From positions 1 through 64,000 of the forward strand of contig NZ_JAQJZJ010000006.1 of the NCBI RefSeq assembly GCF_027988105.1: 64,000 bases of DNA, in the 5' to 3' direction. The position numbers and the translations under genes were made by a program. This DNA is from Pseudomonas aestuarii (GTDB taxonomy: Bacteria > Pseudomonadota > Gammaproteobacteria > Pseudomonadales > Pseudomonadaceae). Position 1 is the stretch's first letter. Every line of letters begins with the position of its first letter. The notes beneath the pieces are model-generated. The model saw only the letters and a list, made by a program, of their open reading frames with translations. It had not been told where the DNA came from and did no database searches. Positions 35,867-44,180 of the stretch are shown here, one piece after another.

Positions 35867-35949
35867 TGCTCGGCAGCCGTAAGCACTTCGGCCTGGGCCT
35901 GTGCGTGCCTGGCTACCTGATCTCCGGCTGGTTGCGGGGTCGCGCCTGA
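35863..35949 (+). CDS. 28-codon frame duplicating the symporter C-terminus
   Basis: This short frame reads MMLGSRKHFGLGLCVPGYLI and ends SGWLRGRA. Its GLGLCVPGYLISGWLR copies the symporter tail GLGLCVLGYLVPGWLR at 13 of 16 positions. It starts by overlap with the symporter stop (ATGATG) and ends by overlap with the next start (TGATG), so translation could pass through it. It is most simply a tandem duplication of the gene end; whether the peptide is made is unknown. Confidence 0.5.
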   Translation: MMLGSRKHFGLGLCVPGYLISGWLRGRA

Positions 35950-36914
35950 TGCGCGCCGGTCGCGATTGCCCGTTGGATTACCGCTTGCCTGGCGATGCCT
36001 TCGCCGGCGAGCCGCTGTTCGACTGCCAGAGCCTGTATGTGGTCGGCGGTCTCTACGGCAATCGCCAGGCCCTGGCGGCGCTGGAACAACGCCTGGGCGC
36101 AGAGCCGCAGGCGCGTGTGGTGTTCAATGGCGATGCCCACTGGTTCGACCGCGAACCGGATATTTTCCAGGCCATCGAGCAGGGCTTGAGCGGGCACCTG
36201 GCCTTGCGCGGCAATGTCGAAACCGAACTCGGGCGGGCCCATGCCAGCGGCGCCGGTTGCGGCTGCGCCTACCCGGGGTCGGTGGATGAGGCGCTGGTGC
36301 AGCGTTCCAATGCCATCCAGGCCGAGCTGAACAGGACCGTACAGCGCTTGCCGGGCGTGGCCGCGCGACTGGCGGCGCGCCCGGCCACGGCGCTGGTCAG
36401 CGTCGGCGGCCAACGGGTGGCGATCAGCCACGGCGACGAGCACTCCCTGGCCGGCTGGAATTGCGCCCGCGAAGCACTGGCCGAGCCTGCGCGTCAGCAG
36501 CAACTGGAGCAGTGGCTGGCGAGCAACCGGCTGCGGGTGCTGGCCACCAGTCACACCTGCACGGCCGTGGCGTTGAACTTACCCCACGCTGCGTTGATCA
36601 ATAACGGCGCGGCCGGCTTGCCCAACTTTGCTGGCGGCCGTTATGGGCTGGTCAGTCGTATCGCCACCGCGCCACACCCGGCGGCGCTGTATCGCTGCCA
36701 GCGCGAAGGTCTGTTTATCGAGGCATTGCCGTTGAACTACGCTCACGATGCGTTTCTTGCCGACTTCGACCGCCAGTGGCCAACCGACAGCCCGGCGGCG
36801 CAGTCTTATCGCTCACGAATTCTCGGGGCCTGTGCGGAGCAACCGCAGCAGGCCCTGCTGGCTGGCTTCAGTCTGTGCCAAAGCCTCTGCGCACTGGAGG
36901 CGCTGGATCTATGA
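35949..36914 (+). CDS. Calcineurin-like metallophosphoesterase
   Basis: I take the ATG at 35949 (MRAGRDCPLDYRLPGD), which overlaps the previous stop; a GTG-type extension to 35901 runs through the duplicated tail. The 321-residue protein has a degenerate set of phosphoesterase motifs: VVGGLYGNRQAL in place of GDxHG, VVFNGDAHWFD (GDxxD-like), LRGNVE (GNHE-like), ISHGDEH and SHTCTAVAL. It should hydrolyse a phosphomonoester or nucleotide. Its position in the arsS cluster suggests action on a phosphorylated sugar or nucleoside intermediate. It overlaps the following gene by four bases. Confidence 0.75.
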   Translation: MRAGRDCPLDYRLPGDAFAGEPLFDCQSLYVVGGLYGNRQALAALEQRLGAEPQARVVFNGDAHWFDREPDIFQAIEQGLSGHLALRGNVETELGRAHASGAGCGCAYPGSVDEALVQRSNAIQAELNRTVQRLPGVAARLAARPATALVSVGGQRVAISHGDEHSLAGWNCAREALAEPARQQQLEQWLASNRLRVLATSHTCTAVALNLPHAALINNGAAGLPNFAGGRYGLVSRIATAPHPAALYRCQREGLFIEALPLNYAHDAFLADFDRQWPTDSPAAQSYRSRILGACAEQPQQALLAGFSLCQSLCALEALDL

Positions 36915-39052
36915 ATAGTCGCAAACTGGTCCTGCTCGGCCTGATCCTGGCCTTGCTCGGCAGCTTCTTTGTCTTCGACCTCGGCCAGTACCTCAACCTG
37001 GACACGCTCAAGGCCCAGCAGGCGGTGCTGAACGCCCAGGTCGCGAGCAATCCCTGGCAGGCGGCCGGGTTGTTCTCCCTCGCCTATGTCGCCGTCACGG
37101 CCCTGTCGCTGCCCGGTGCGGCGCTGATGACCCTGCTGGCCGGGGCGCTGTTCGGCTTGCTCGAAGGCCTGGTGCTGGTGTCCTTCGCCTCGACTATGGG
37201 CGCGACCCTGGCCATGCTCAGCAGCCGCTTTCTGCTGCGCGACTGGGTGCGTGGACGCTTCGGTCAGCGCCTGGCCGGGATCGATGCCGGGATCGAGCGC
37301 GAAGGGGCGTACTACCTGTTCGCCCTGCGCCTGGTACCGGCGTTCCCGTTCTTTCTGATCAACCTGGCCATGGGCCTGACCCGCTTGCCCGTGCGCACCT
37401 ATTGGTGGGTCAGCCAGCTGGGCATGCTGCCCGGCACCCTGGTCTACGTGAACGCCGGCCGCGAGCTGGGCCAGCTGGAGTCGCTGGGCGGGATTCTCTC
37501 GCCGGGACTGCTCGGCGCCTTCATCCTGCTCGGCCTGTTCCCCCTGCTGGCGCGCAAGCTGCTCGGCCTGGTGCAGGCCCGGCGGGTGTATGCCGGCTGG
37601 CTCAAGCCCGATGCCTTCGACCGCAATCTGCTGGTGATCGGCGCCGGCGCCGGTGGCCTGGTCAGTGCCTACATCGCCGCGGCGGTGAAGGCCAAGGTCA
37701 GCCTGATCGAAAAGCACCAGATGGGCGGCGACTGCCTGAACACCGGCTGCGTGCCGTCCAAGGCGCTGCTGCGCTCGGCCAGGCTGGCCCATGAGCTGCG
37801 CCAGGGCGAGGCGCTGGGCTTCAGCGGCGTGCGCGCCGTCGTGGATTTTCCCGCGGTGATGCAGCGTATTCAGCGGGTGATTGCCGACATCGCCCCGCAC
37901 GATTCGGTCGAGCGCTACAGCGGTTTGGGCGTCGAGGTGATCCAGGGCGAAGCCAAGCTGACCTCGCCCTGGACCGTCGAGGTGAACGGCCAGACCCTGA
38001 GTAGCCGCAGCATCATCATTGCCGCCGGCGCGCGCCCGCTGGTGCCGAAGATCCCCGGTGTCGAGCTGGTGCAGGGCTACACCTCGGACACCATCTGGAA
38101 CCTGCGCGAGCAGCCGCGCTGGCTATTGGTGCTGGGCGGCGGGCCGATCGGCTGCGAGCTGGCCCAGGCCTTTCAGCGCCTCGGCAGCCAGGTGATCCAG
38201 GTCGAATTGGCCGAGCGCCTGCTGCCGCGCGAGGATGCCGATGCCAGCGAACTGGTCCTCGCCAGCCTGCAGGCCGACGGCGTCGATGTGCGCCTGCAGC
38301 ACCGCGCCGAGCGCTTCGAGCTGGTCGATGGCGAGCAGCGCATGATTGCCCGCCGCCTCGACACCGGCGAAGAGGTGACCATCGCCTTTGACTGCCTACT
38401 GCTGGCCCTCGGCCGGGTGGCCAATGTCAGCGGCTACGGGGTCGAGGAACTGGGCCTGGTGGTGCGCCCCAACGGGACCCTGGAAACCGACGAGTACCTG
38501 GCCACGCGCCTGCCCAACATCTATGCGGTGGGCGATGTCACCGGGCCCTACCAGTTCACCCATGTCGCCGCGCACCAGGCCTGGTATGCCGCGGTCAACG
38601 CCTTGTTCGCCGGTTTCAGACGCTTCAAGGCCGACTACCGGGTGATTCCCTACTGCACCTTCACCGACCCGGAAGTGGCCCGGGTCGGCCTCTCCGAAGG
38701 CGAAGCCAGGGCGCAGAACATTGCCTATGAAGTGACCCGCTACGGCATCGACGACCTCGACCGGGCGATTGCCGACGAGGCCGCCCGTGGCTACGTCAAG
38801 GTGCTCACCGAACCGGGCAAGGACAGGATTCTCGGTGTCTGCATCGCCGGCGAGCATGCCGGCGAGCTGCTCGCCGAATACGTGCTGGCGATGAAGCACA
38901 ACCTCGGCCTGAACAAGATTCTCGGCACCATCCACAGTTACCCGACCATGGCCGAGGCCAACAAGTACGCGGCCGGCGAATGGAAGCGCGCGCATGCGCC
39001 GCAGGGGCTGCTGCGCTGGGTCGAGCGTTTCCACGCCTGGCGCCGGAGCTGA
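36911..39052 (+). CDS. TVP38/DedA-like membrane domain fused to a pyridine nucleotide-disulfide oxidoreductase
   Basis: The 713-residue fusion starts at the ATG overlapping the phosphoesterase stop. Residues 1-225 form a TVP38/TMEM64 (VTT) domain of about six helices, with the family pattern LPGAALMTLLAGALFG and FALRLVPAFPFFLINLAMG. From about 238 it is a class I flavoprotein disulfide reductase: FAD motif VIGAGAGGLVSAYIA, redox pair GGDCLNTGCVPSK, NAD(P) motif LVLGGGPIGCELAQAFQRLG, and a C-terminal dimer domain with HSYPTMAE. It resembles mercuric reductase without the metal-binding C-terminal Cys pair. It occurs in arsS clusters; substrate unknown. Confidence 0.88.
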   Translation: MNSRKLVLLGLILALLGSFFVFDLGQYLNLDTLKAQQAVLNAQVASNPWQAAGLFSLAYVAVTALSLPGAALMTLLAGALFGLLEGLVLVSFASTMGATLAMLSSRFLLRDWVRGRFGQRLAGIDAGIEREGAYYLFALRLVPAFPFFLINLAMGLTRLPVRTYWWVSQLGMLPGTLVYVNAGRELGQLESLGGILSPGLLGAFILLGLFPLLARKLLGLVQARRVYAGWLKPDAFDRNLLVIGAGAGGLVSAYIAAAVKAKVSLIEKHQMGGDCLNTGCVPSKALLRSARLAHELRQGEALGFSGVRAVVDFPAVMQRIQRVIADIAPHDSVERYSGLGVEVIQGEAKLTSPWTVEVNGQTLSSRSIIIAAGARPLVPKIPGVELVQGYTSDTIWNLREQPRWLLVLGGGPIGCELAQAFQRLGSQVIQVELAERLLPREDADASELVLASLQADGVDVRLQHRAERFELVDGEQRMIARRLDTGEEVTIAFDCLLLALGRVANVSGYGVEELGLVVRPNGTLETDEYLATRLPNIYAVGDVTGPYQFTHVAAHQAWYAAVNALFAGFRRFKADYRVIPYCTFTDPEVARVGLSEGEARAQNIAYEVTRYGIDDLDRAIADEAARGYVKVLTEPGKDRILGVCIAGEHAGELLAEYVLAMKHNLGLNKILGTIHSYPTMAEANKYAAGEWKRAHAPQGLLRWVERFHAWRRS

Positions 39053-39762
39053 TGCGCGCGCTCATGCTCGGCCTGGCGCTGCTGGCGCCCCTGGCCCAGG
39101 CACAGAGCGCGCTGGCGCCCTGGACCGCCGGACCGCCGCAGGGCGAGTGGTCGGCGCCCTGGCGCCTGGCGGATATCCCCAAGCTCACGCCTTCGGCACG
39201 CAGCCTGGTCGAGCAGGACGGTCGACTGGTGCTGCGCATCCAGGCCGATGCCGCCGCCGGTGGCTTGCTGCATCCGCTCGACCTGCCCGGCGATCGGCCC
39301 TGGCAGCTGAGCTGGCAATGGCGCACCGAGCAGAAACTGGACAAGGCGCGCTTCGCCACCCGCGCGGGCGATGACTATGCCGCGCGGGTCTATGTGCTGC
39401 TGGATTACCCGCTGGACGAACTGCCCTTCCTCACCCGACAGAAGCTGCGCCTGGCGCGCGCCTTCTTCGACCCCGACCTGCCGGCGGCGACCCTGAGCTA
39501 CGTCTGGGACAACCGCGCCGCACCCGGCAGCCATGCCCGCAGCGCCTACAGCGAGACGGTGGAGATGCGGGTGCTGCGTGGCCCGCAAGCGCCACTGGGG
39601 CAGTGGCTGGAGGAGCACCGCGATCTGCGCGCCGACGCCATCGCCGCCTTCGGCAGCGCGCCGCGGCGCATCCTCGGCGTGGTGTTCGCCGCCGACAGCG
39701 ACAACACCGGCGAATCGGTCACCAGCTATTTCGCCGACCCGCAGCTGGTCGAGACGCGTTAG
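39052..39762 (+). CDS. DUF3047 family secreted protein
   Basis: The 236-residue product has a signal peptide (MRALMLGLALLAPLAQAQS), so it is periplasmic. The mature part is a beta-rich DUF3047 domain with LSWQWRTEQKLDKARFATRAGDDYAARVY and VWDNR, a jelly-roll-like pattern suggesting carbohydrate or ligand binding. It ends the arsS operon, starts by TGATG overlap with the flavoprotein fusion, and its last four bases overlap the rubredoxin gene on the other strand. The function is unknown. Confidence 0.8.
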   Translation: MRALMLGLALLAPLAQAQSALAPWTAGPPQGEWSAPWRLADIPKLTPSARSLVEQDGRLVLRIQADAAAGGLLHPLDLPGDRPWQLSWQWRTEQKLDKARFATRAGDDYAARVYVLLDYPLDELPFLTRQKLRLARAFFDPDLPAATLSYVWDNRAAPGSHARSAYSETVEMRVLRGPQAPLGQWLEEHRDLRADAIAAFGSAPRRILGVVFAADSDNTGESVTSYFADPQLVETR

Positions 39763-39923
39763 AGCTCGCGCATCTCGAAGTCGGCCTTGCTCACCCCGCA
39801 ATCCGGACACAGCCAGTCGTCCGGCACCTCGGCCCAGGGCGTGCCGGCGGCGATGCCCTCGTCCGGCCAGCCGGCGCTTTCGTCATAGATCAGGCCGCAG
39901 ACGATGCAGATCCAGGTCTTCAT
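39759..39923 (-). CDS. Rubredoxin
   Basis: The 54-residue protein carries the two rubredoxin knuckles CIVCGLIYD near residue 6 and CPDCGVSKADF near 39, which bind one iron with four cysteines. The CPDCGVSK form and acidic middle resemble the AlkG-type rubredoxins that feed membrane di-iron hydroxylases. Its ATG overlaps the stop of the flavodoxin-fold reductase gene by four bases, so the two are co-translated. The desaturase-like gene is upstream in the same direction, which suggests this rubredoxin is its electron donor. Confidence 0.92.
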   Translation of the reverse strand: MKTWICIVCGLIYDESAGWPDEGIAAGTPWAEVPDDWLCPDCGVSKADFEMREL

Positions 39924-40639
39924 GCCGGTACCTCGCTGTTCAGGGGCTGCAGGTTGCGGTCGAAGTCGGCCAGCGCCGGCATCTCCAGCAGCGCCAGGTG
40001 GTCCAGGTTCAGCAGATGGTCACGGTAGTCGTCGAGTAGCTGCTGGCGCGCCGCCGCGACTATATAGGGCACGTGGTAAGCGGCGAATGGCGGCAGCACG
40101 CCCAGGCCGATATAGGCCAGGGTGCCGCGCAGTAGCGGACGCAGCATCAGTTCCAGTTCGCCGTGAATGGCCTGCTCGCCAGCGAACATATGTGCCTGGC
40201 CGCCGAGGGTGAAACTCAGCAGCGCGCGCTTGCCGGCCAGGCCGCCACGCTCGTAGAAACGCCGGCCGCCGTAACAGGCGCCGGAGACCAGTACCCGGTC
40301 GATCCAGCCCTTGAGCATGGCCGGCAGCGAGCACCAGTACAGCGGAAAGTTGAGGATCAGCAGGTCGGCCCAGAGCAGCTTGTCCAGCTCGCCGGCGATG
40401 TCCGCGGCCAGCGCCTGGTGCTGGTAAGCGTGGCGCTGCTCCAGGGCATACACCAGGTAGTCGGGGTCGCTGCGCGCGGCGAAGTCGGCGGCCGTGGCCA
40501 CGGGGTTCCAGTGCATGGCATGCAGATCGGAGCACTGCACGGCATGCCCGGCGGCGCCGAGGGTGGCGATGGCCAGGTCTTTCATCGCGCTGCAGAACGA
40601 CTGCGCTTCGGGGTGGGCGTGAACGATCAGGACATTCAT
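39920..40639 (-). CDS. NAD(P)H-dependent quinone reductase-like flavodoxin-fold protein
   Basis: The 239-residue protein belongs to the NQO1/KefF group: MNVLIVHAHPEAQSFCSAM is the FMN/FAD phosphate loop, FPLYWCSLPAMLKGWIDRV is the classic FPxYW segment, and LGGQAHMF follows. It should carry out two-electron reductions with NAD(P)H. It lies between the desaturase-like gene (56 bases upstream) and the rubredoxin gene. Its role in that set is unclear: it may supply electrons or detoxify quinones. Confidence 0.85.
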   Translation of the reverse strand: MNVLIVHAHPEAQSFCSAMKDLAIATLGAAGHAVQCSDLHAMHWNPVATAADFAARSDPDYLVYALEQRHAYQHQALAADIAGELDKLLWADLLILNFPLYWCSLPAMLKGWIDRVLVSGACYGGRRFYERGGLAGKRALLSFTLGGQAHMFAGEQAIHGELELMLRPLLRGTLAYIGLGVLPPFAAYHVPYIVAAARQQLLDDYRDHLLNLDHLALLEMPALADFDRNLQPLNSEVPA

Positions 40640-40695
40640 GGGCGCTATCGTGTGAGGTGCGGGGAAGGGCGCGGCCGCTGTGACCGCGCCCGCGT

Positions 40696-41766
40696 TCAGG
40701 CGGTCTGCGACTGCGCCGCCGGCTGTTCCTTGACCACGCGGGTCCAGCGGTTGGCCCGGGCGAAGGTGCCAAAGTCATTGAAGCGCACGCCTGCTTCGCG
40801 CATCACCCGATGGGCGAAGGGCACACTGAGCTGGCGGATATAGAAGGGCTCCTTGACCACGAAATGATGGATCGCATGGCTGCTGCCGAAGTTGCAGCAG
40901 AACGCCTGCAGCGGCCACAGCCACCAGGGGTTGAGCACCTGGGTCTGCTGGATCACGTTGCCCGCCTCGACGTCGCCGTAGTAGTGCATGTTGGAGCTGA
41001 CGAAGTGCAGGCAGAAGGTGCGCAGCACGTTGGGCCCGACCAGCACCACCACGGCGATATGGACGATGTGCATGGCCGCCAGGGTGCTGGCTGACCAGGC
41101 GATCGGCGCGCCCAGGGCACTGCCGGTGAAATCGATCAGGTGGAAGCCGAGAAACACATACCAGGTGCCCCAGTTGAGCAGGGCCAGCGGCGCATAGACG
41201 CGCAGGGTGCGCCAGAGGATGGCGCGCTTGTGCGCCCAGGTCTTCGCCCGCCGCGTGCGAATCAGCGCGGCCATGACGTTGTCGCCGACCATCAGCAGGC
41301 GGGCGATACCCCAGGGTTCGCCGTTGGTGATGGCGCGCTCCTCGAGGTCCTGCTCGCTGCCCGAGACCTTGTGGTGGTTGAGGTGCAGGTGACGGCGGAT
41401 CCACGGGTTGATGGTGCTCGGGCGCGCCAACCAGACCAGCGCCAGCATCAGGTTGTGTGGCACCCGGCGCTTGCGGAAATACATCGAGTGGATCAGGTCG
41501 TGCTCCAGCTCGTGGGTCAGCGAGGCGAAAAAGGCATTCAGCAGCAGGCAGGCCCACCAGGCCAGATGGCCGCCCAGGTACAGCGCCGCCGAGCCGAGCA
41601 TGCCGGCCAGGGCAAAGGCCAGGATGCCGGCACCGAGGGCATCCTGATGCTTGAGCAGGGGGTAACGCTGGCGCAATTCGACGCCATGCGCCATCACCTG
41701 TTGGCGAATATGTGCCGATCGCTGTTGATCATTCATCTGGGCAACACTTGTGGGAGAAAGGGACAT
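40696..41766 (-). CDS. Membrane fatty-acid desaturase/alkane hydroxylase-like di-iron protein
   Basis: The 356-residue membrane protein has the three histidine clusters of the desaturase-hydroxylase superfamily: HELEHDLIHSMYF near 86, HLHLNHHKVSG near 127 and HAIHHF near 303, with hydrophobic pairs between them. Such enzymes use a di-iron centre and O2 to desaturate or hydroxylate lipids or alkanes. The start at 41766 has AGAGG upstream; an in-frame ATG ten codons later has no ribosome site. The downstream rubredoxin and the divergent AraC and FAD-reductase genes suggest a self-contained oxygenase system. The substrate is unknown. Confidence 0.85.
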   Translation of the reverse strand: MSLSPTSVAQMNDQQRSAHIRQQVMAHGVELRQRYPLLKHQDALGAGILAFALAGMLGSAALYLGGHLAWWACLLLNAFFASLTHELEHDLIHSMYFRKRRVPHNLMLALVWLARPSTINPWIRRHLHLNHHKVSGSEQDLEERAITNGEPWGIARLLMVGDNVMAALIRTRRAKTWAHKRAILWRTLRVYAPLALLNWGTWYVFLGFHLIDFTGSALGAPIAWSASTLAAMHIVHIAVVVLVGPNVLRTFCLHFVSSNMHYYGDVEAGNVIQQTQVLNPWWLWPLQAFCCNFGSSHAIHHFVVKEPFYIRQLSVPFAHRVMREAGVRFNDFGTFARANRWTRVVKEQPAAQSQTA

Positions 41767-41865
41767 GCCTACATCCTCTGCTTGAACATGCTGCTACTGT
41801 GCCGCGAGAGTCGGCCAGCCGCCTGACCCTGAACGCCAACCTGTTGACCGGACACGCCAACCTGC

Positions 41866-42879
41866 ATGACAGCCGAACCCACCACCCTGGCCAGCTGGAC
41901 CCGCGCCCTGCGCAAGCAGCTCGACGCCCTGGGCCTGGACAGCGCCGCACTGTGCCGCCAGGCCGGGCTGGACCCGCGCCTGCTCGACGACCCCAATGCC
42001 CGCTGCCCGCTGTCGGCCACCACCCGCCTGTGGCAACTGGCGGTGGCGGCCAGCGGTGATCCGGCGCTGGGCTTGAAGACCTCGCAGTACGTCAGCGCCA
42101 CCACCTTCCACGCCCTCGGTTACGCGCTGAACGCCAGCAGCAGCCTGCGCGAGGTGTTCGAGCGCATTGAGCGCTACCATCGGGTGGTCAGCGACGCCCT
42201 GGTGCTGGAGCTGCGCGAATGCGCCGACTGCTACGAGTTCCGCTTCCGCGTGCCGGCCGATAGCCCGCCACCGGCACCCGAGGCGCTGGATGCTTTCGCG
42301 GCGATTTACGTGCGCAGCTGCCGCAGTCGCCTGGGCCGCGCGTTCGCCCCGCTGGCGGTGTACCTGCAGCGCCCCGAACCGGCCGATCCGGCGCCCTGGC
42401 ACGCGGTGTTTCGCGCGCCGCTGCACTTCGCCGCGGCGGAGAATCTGCTGCGTTTCCCGCGCGCGGCGCTGGACCAGCATCTGGACGACGGCAACCCGGA
42501 GCTGGCCGAACTCAACGAGGCGCTGCTGGAACGCAACCTCGCCCAGCTGCAGGCGGCGACCTGGGCGCAAAAGGTCCGCGCCTGCCTGACCGCACAGCTG
42601 CCGGACGGCGAACCCTCGGCCGAACGCGTGGCGCAGAGCCTGCACCTGAGCCTGCGCAGCCTGCAGCGCCATCTGGCCGACGAGCACTGCAGCTACGAGG
42701 GCCTGCTGGCCGACACCCGCCACAGCCTGGCGCTGCAGCACATGCGCGACCCGCGCTGCTCGATCAGCGAGATCGCCTACCTGCTCGGCTTCGCCGACAC
42801 CAGCAGCTTCAGCCGCGCCTTCAAGCGCTGGACCGGGCAGACGCCCAGCCATTACCGCGACGGACGCAAACAGCCATGA
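41866..42879 (+). CDS. AraC-family regulator (Arabinose_bd N-domain type)
   Basis: The 337-residue protein has an N-terminal ligand domain of the kind seen in OruR and related regulators (about 20-205) and a C-terminal AraC double helix-turn-helix (about 240-330). Landmarks are ERVAQSLHLSLRSLQRHL and ISEIAYLLGFADTSSFSRAFKRWTGQTPSHYR. It is divergent from the desaturase-like gene across 99 bases and so probably controls it. It overlaps the next gene by four bases, so the FAD reductase is part of the same unit. Confidence 0.88.
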   Translation: MTAEPTTLASWTRALRKQLDALGLDSAALCRQAGLDPRLLDDPNARCPLSATTRLWQLAVAASGDPALGLKTSQYVSATTFHALGYALNASSSLREVFERIERYHRVVSDALVLELRECADCYEFRFRVPADSPPPAPEALDAFAAIYVRSCRSRLGRAFAPLAVYLQRPEPADPAPWHAVFRAPLHFAAAENLLRFPRAALDQHLDDGNPELAELNEALLERNLAQLQAATWAQKVRACLTAQLPDGEPSAERVAQSLHLSLRSLQRHLADEHCSYEGLLADTRHSLALQHMRDPRCSISEIAYLLGFADTSSFSRAFKRWTGQTPSHYRDGRKQP

Positions 42880-43952
42880 GCCACTACGATTTAATCCTGA
42901 TCGGTGCCGGCCATGCCCACCTCGGTGTATTGCGCCGCTGGGCGCGGCTCGAGCGGCCGCCTGGACGGATTGCCCTGCTCAGTGCCGGGCACGAGGCCTG
43001 GTATTCCGGGATGTTGCCGGGCCTGCTGGCCGGGCGCCACGTCGCGGCGGATTGCCGGATCGAACTGGCGCCGCTGTGCCGGGCGGCCAAGGTCGAGCTG
43101 ATTATCGGCGAGGCCGAGGCGCTGTCTGCCATGCAGCGACAGGTGCAACTGAGCGATGGTCGTGGCCTGAATGCCGAGTGGCTGTCGCTGAATGTCGGTG
43201 CTCGAGTCGCCTGCCCGCCGCAACAGGGGGCAGGCATGCAGGTGCTGGCGGTCAAGCCGTTCGCCGACTTTCTCAGTGGTTGGCAGAACTGGCAGGCCGA
43301 TCCGCAGCCGCTGGCAATTCTCGGTGGTGGCGCGGCCGGGGTCGAGCTGGCCCTGGCCCTGGCCAATCAGGTGCCGCAGCTGGCGCTGTTCTGCCGCGGG
43401 CCCTTGCTGGCCGGCCACTCGGCCGGCCTGCGCCTGCGCGCCCTCGGTCATCTGCACCAGCGCCGCGTGCGGGTGCGCGAAGACTGCCCGATCAGCCGCA
43501 TCGACGGCGACTGCCTGATTAGCGGGGCGGCCCCGGTCTGGCGCGGCCCGCGCCTGCTCCTGGCCAGTGGCGCCCAGGCCTTGCCCTGGCTGGCGCAGAG
43601 TGGCCTGGACTGCGATGCAGCGGGCTTCGTGCAGATCGCCACGACCTTGCAAAGCCATACCCATCCGCACATTTTCGCCGTCGGCGATTGCGCCAGCCTG
43701 CCGGGTACGCGCAAGAGCGGGGTGTATTCGGTGCGTCAGGCGCCGGTGCTGGCGGCCAACCTCAACGCGGTGCTGCGTGGCTTGCCGTTGCGCGCCTATC
43801 GCCCGCAACGGCAGAGCCTGGCGTTGCTCGCCACCGGCGATGGCGGCGCCTTGCTCAGTTGGCATGACTACAGCGCCGGAGGGCAGCTGTTCGGACGCTG
43901 GAAGGATTACCTCGACCGCGGCTTTATCCAGCGCCACCGCCTTTCCGGTTAG
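42876..43952 (+). CDS. NADH dehydrogenase/rubredoxin-reductase-like FAD oxidoreductase
   Basis: The 358-residue flavoprotein has DLILIGAGHAHLGVLRRW for FAD, AILGGGAAGVELALALANQ for NAD(P)H and HIFAVGDCASLPG for the FAD ribityl site. It has no redox-active Cys pair, so it resembles type II NADH dehydrogenases and rubredoxin or ferredoxin reductases. The stop of the AraC gene overlaps its start. With the rubredoxin and desaturase across the divergent promoter it could complete an NAD(P)H to rubredoxin to oxygenase chain; that link is inferred. Confidence 0.82.
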   Translation: MSHYDLILIGAGHAHLGVLRRWARLERPPGRIALLSAGHEAWYSGMLPGLLAGRHVAADCRIELAPLCRAAKVELIIGEAEALSAMQRQVQLSDGRGLNAEWLSLNVGARVACPPQQGAGMQVLAVKPFADFLSGWQNWQADPQPLAILGGGAAGVELALALANQVPQLALFCRGPLLAGHSAGLRLRALGHLHQRRVRVREDCPISRIDGDCLISGAAPVWRGPRLLLASGAQALPWLAQSGLDCDAAGFVQIATTLQSHTHPHIFAVGDCASLPGTRKSGVYSVRQAPVLAANLNAVLRGLPLRAYRPQRQSLALLATGDGGALLSWHDYSAGGQLFGRWKDYLDRGFIQRHRLSG

Positions 43953-44180
43953 CCGGGTGCGACCAAAGTGTCATGGCCTGGCATGACCCAGCGTGATCGA
44001 ATCAACCTCCGCTGCGCGGGGTGGCCGCCTACTGCTACGGATAGTCCCGCCGCTGCCCATTCAGTGAGTAAGCAGGCGCTTCGCCGGCAGTGCGCGCAGG
44101 GCTCAGGCGCTTGAGCCGCGCGGCGCGAATAAGGACGCCGTGGGCCCTGGATTCGCAGAATAAAAACTATGAGGTCCGTC

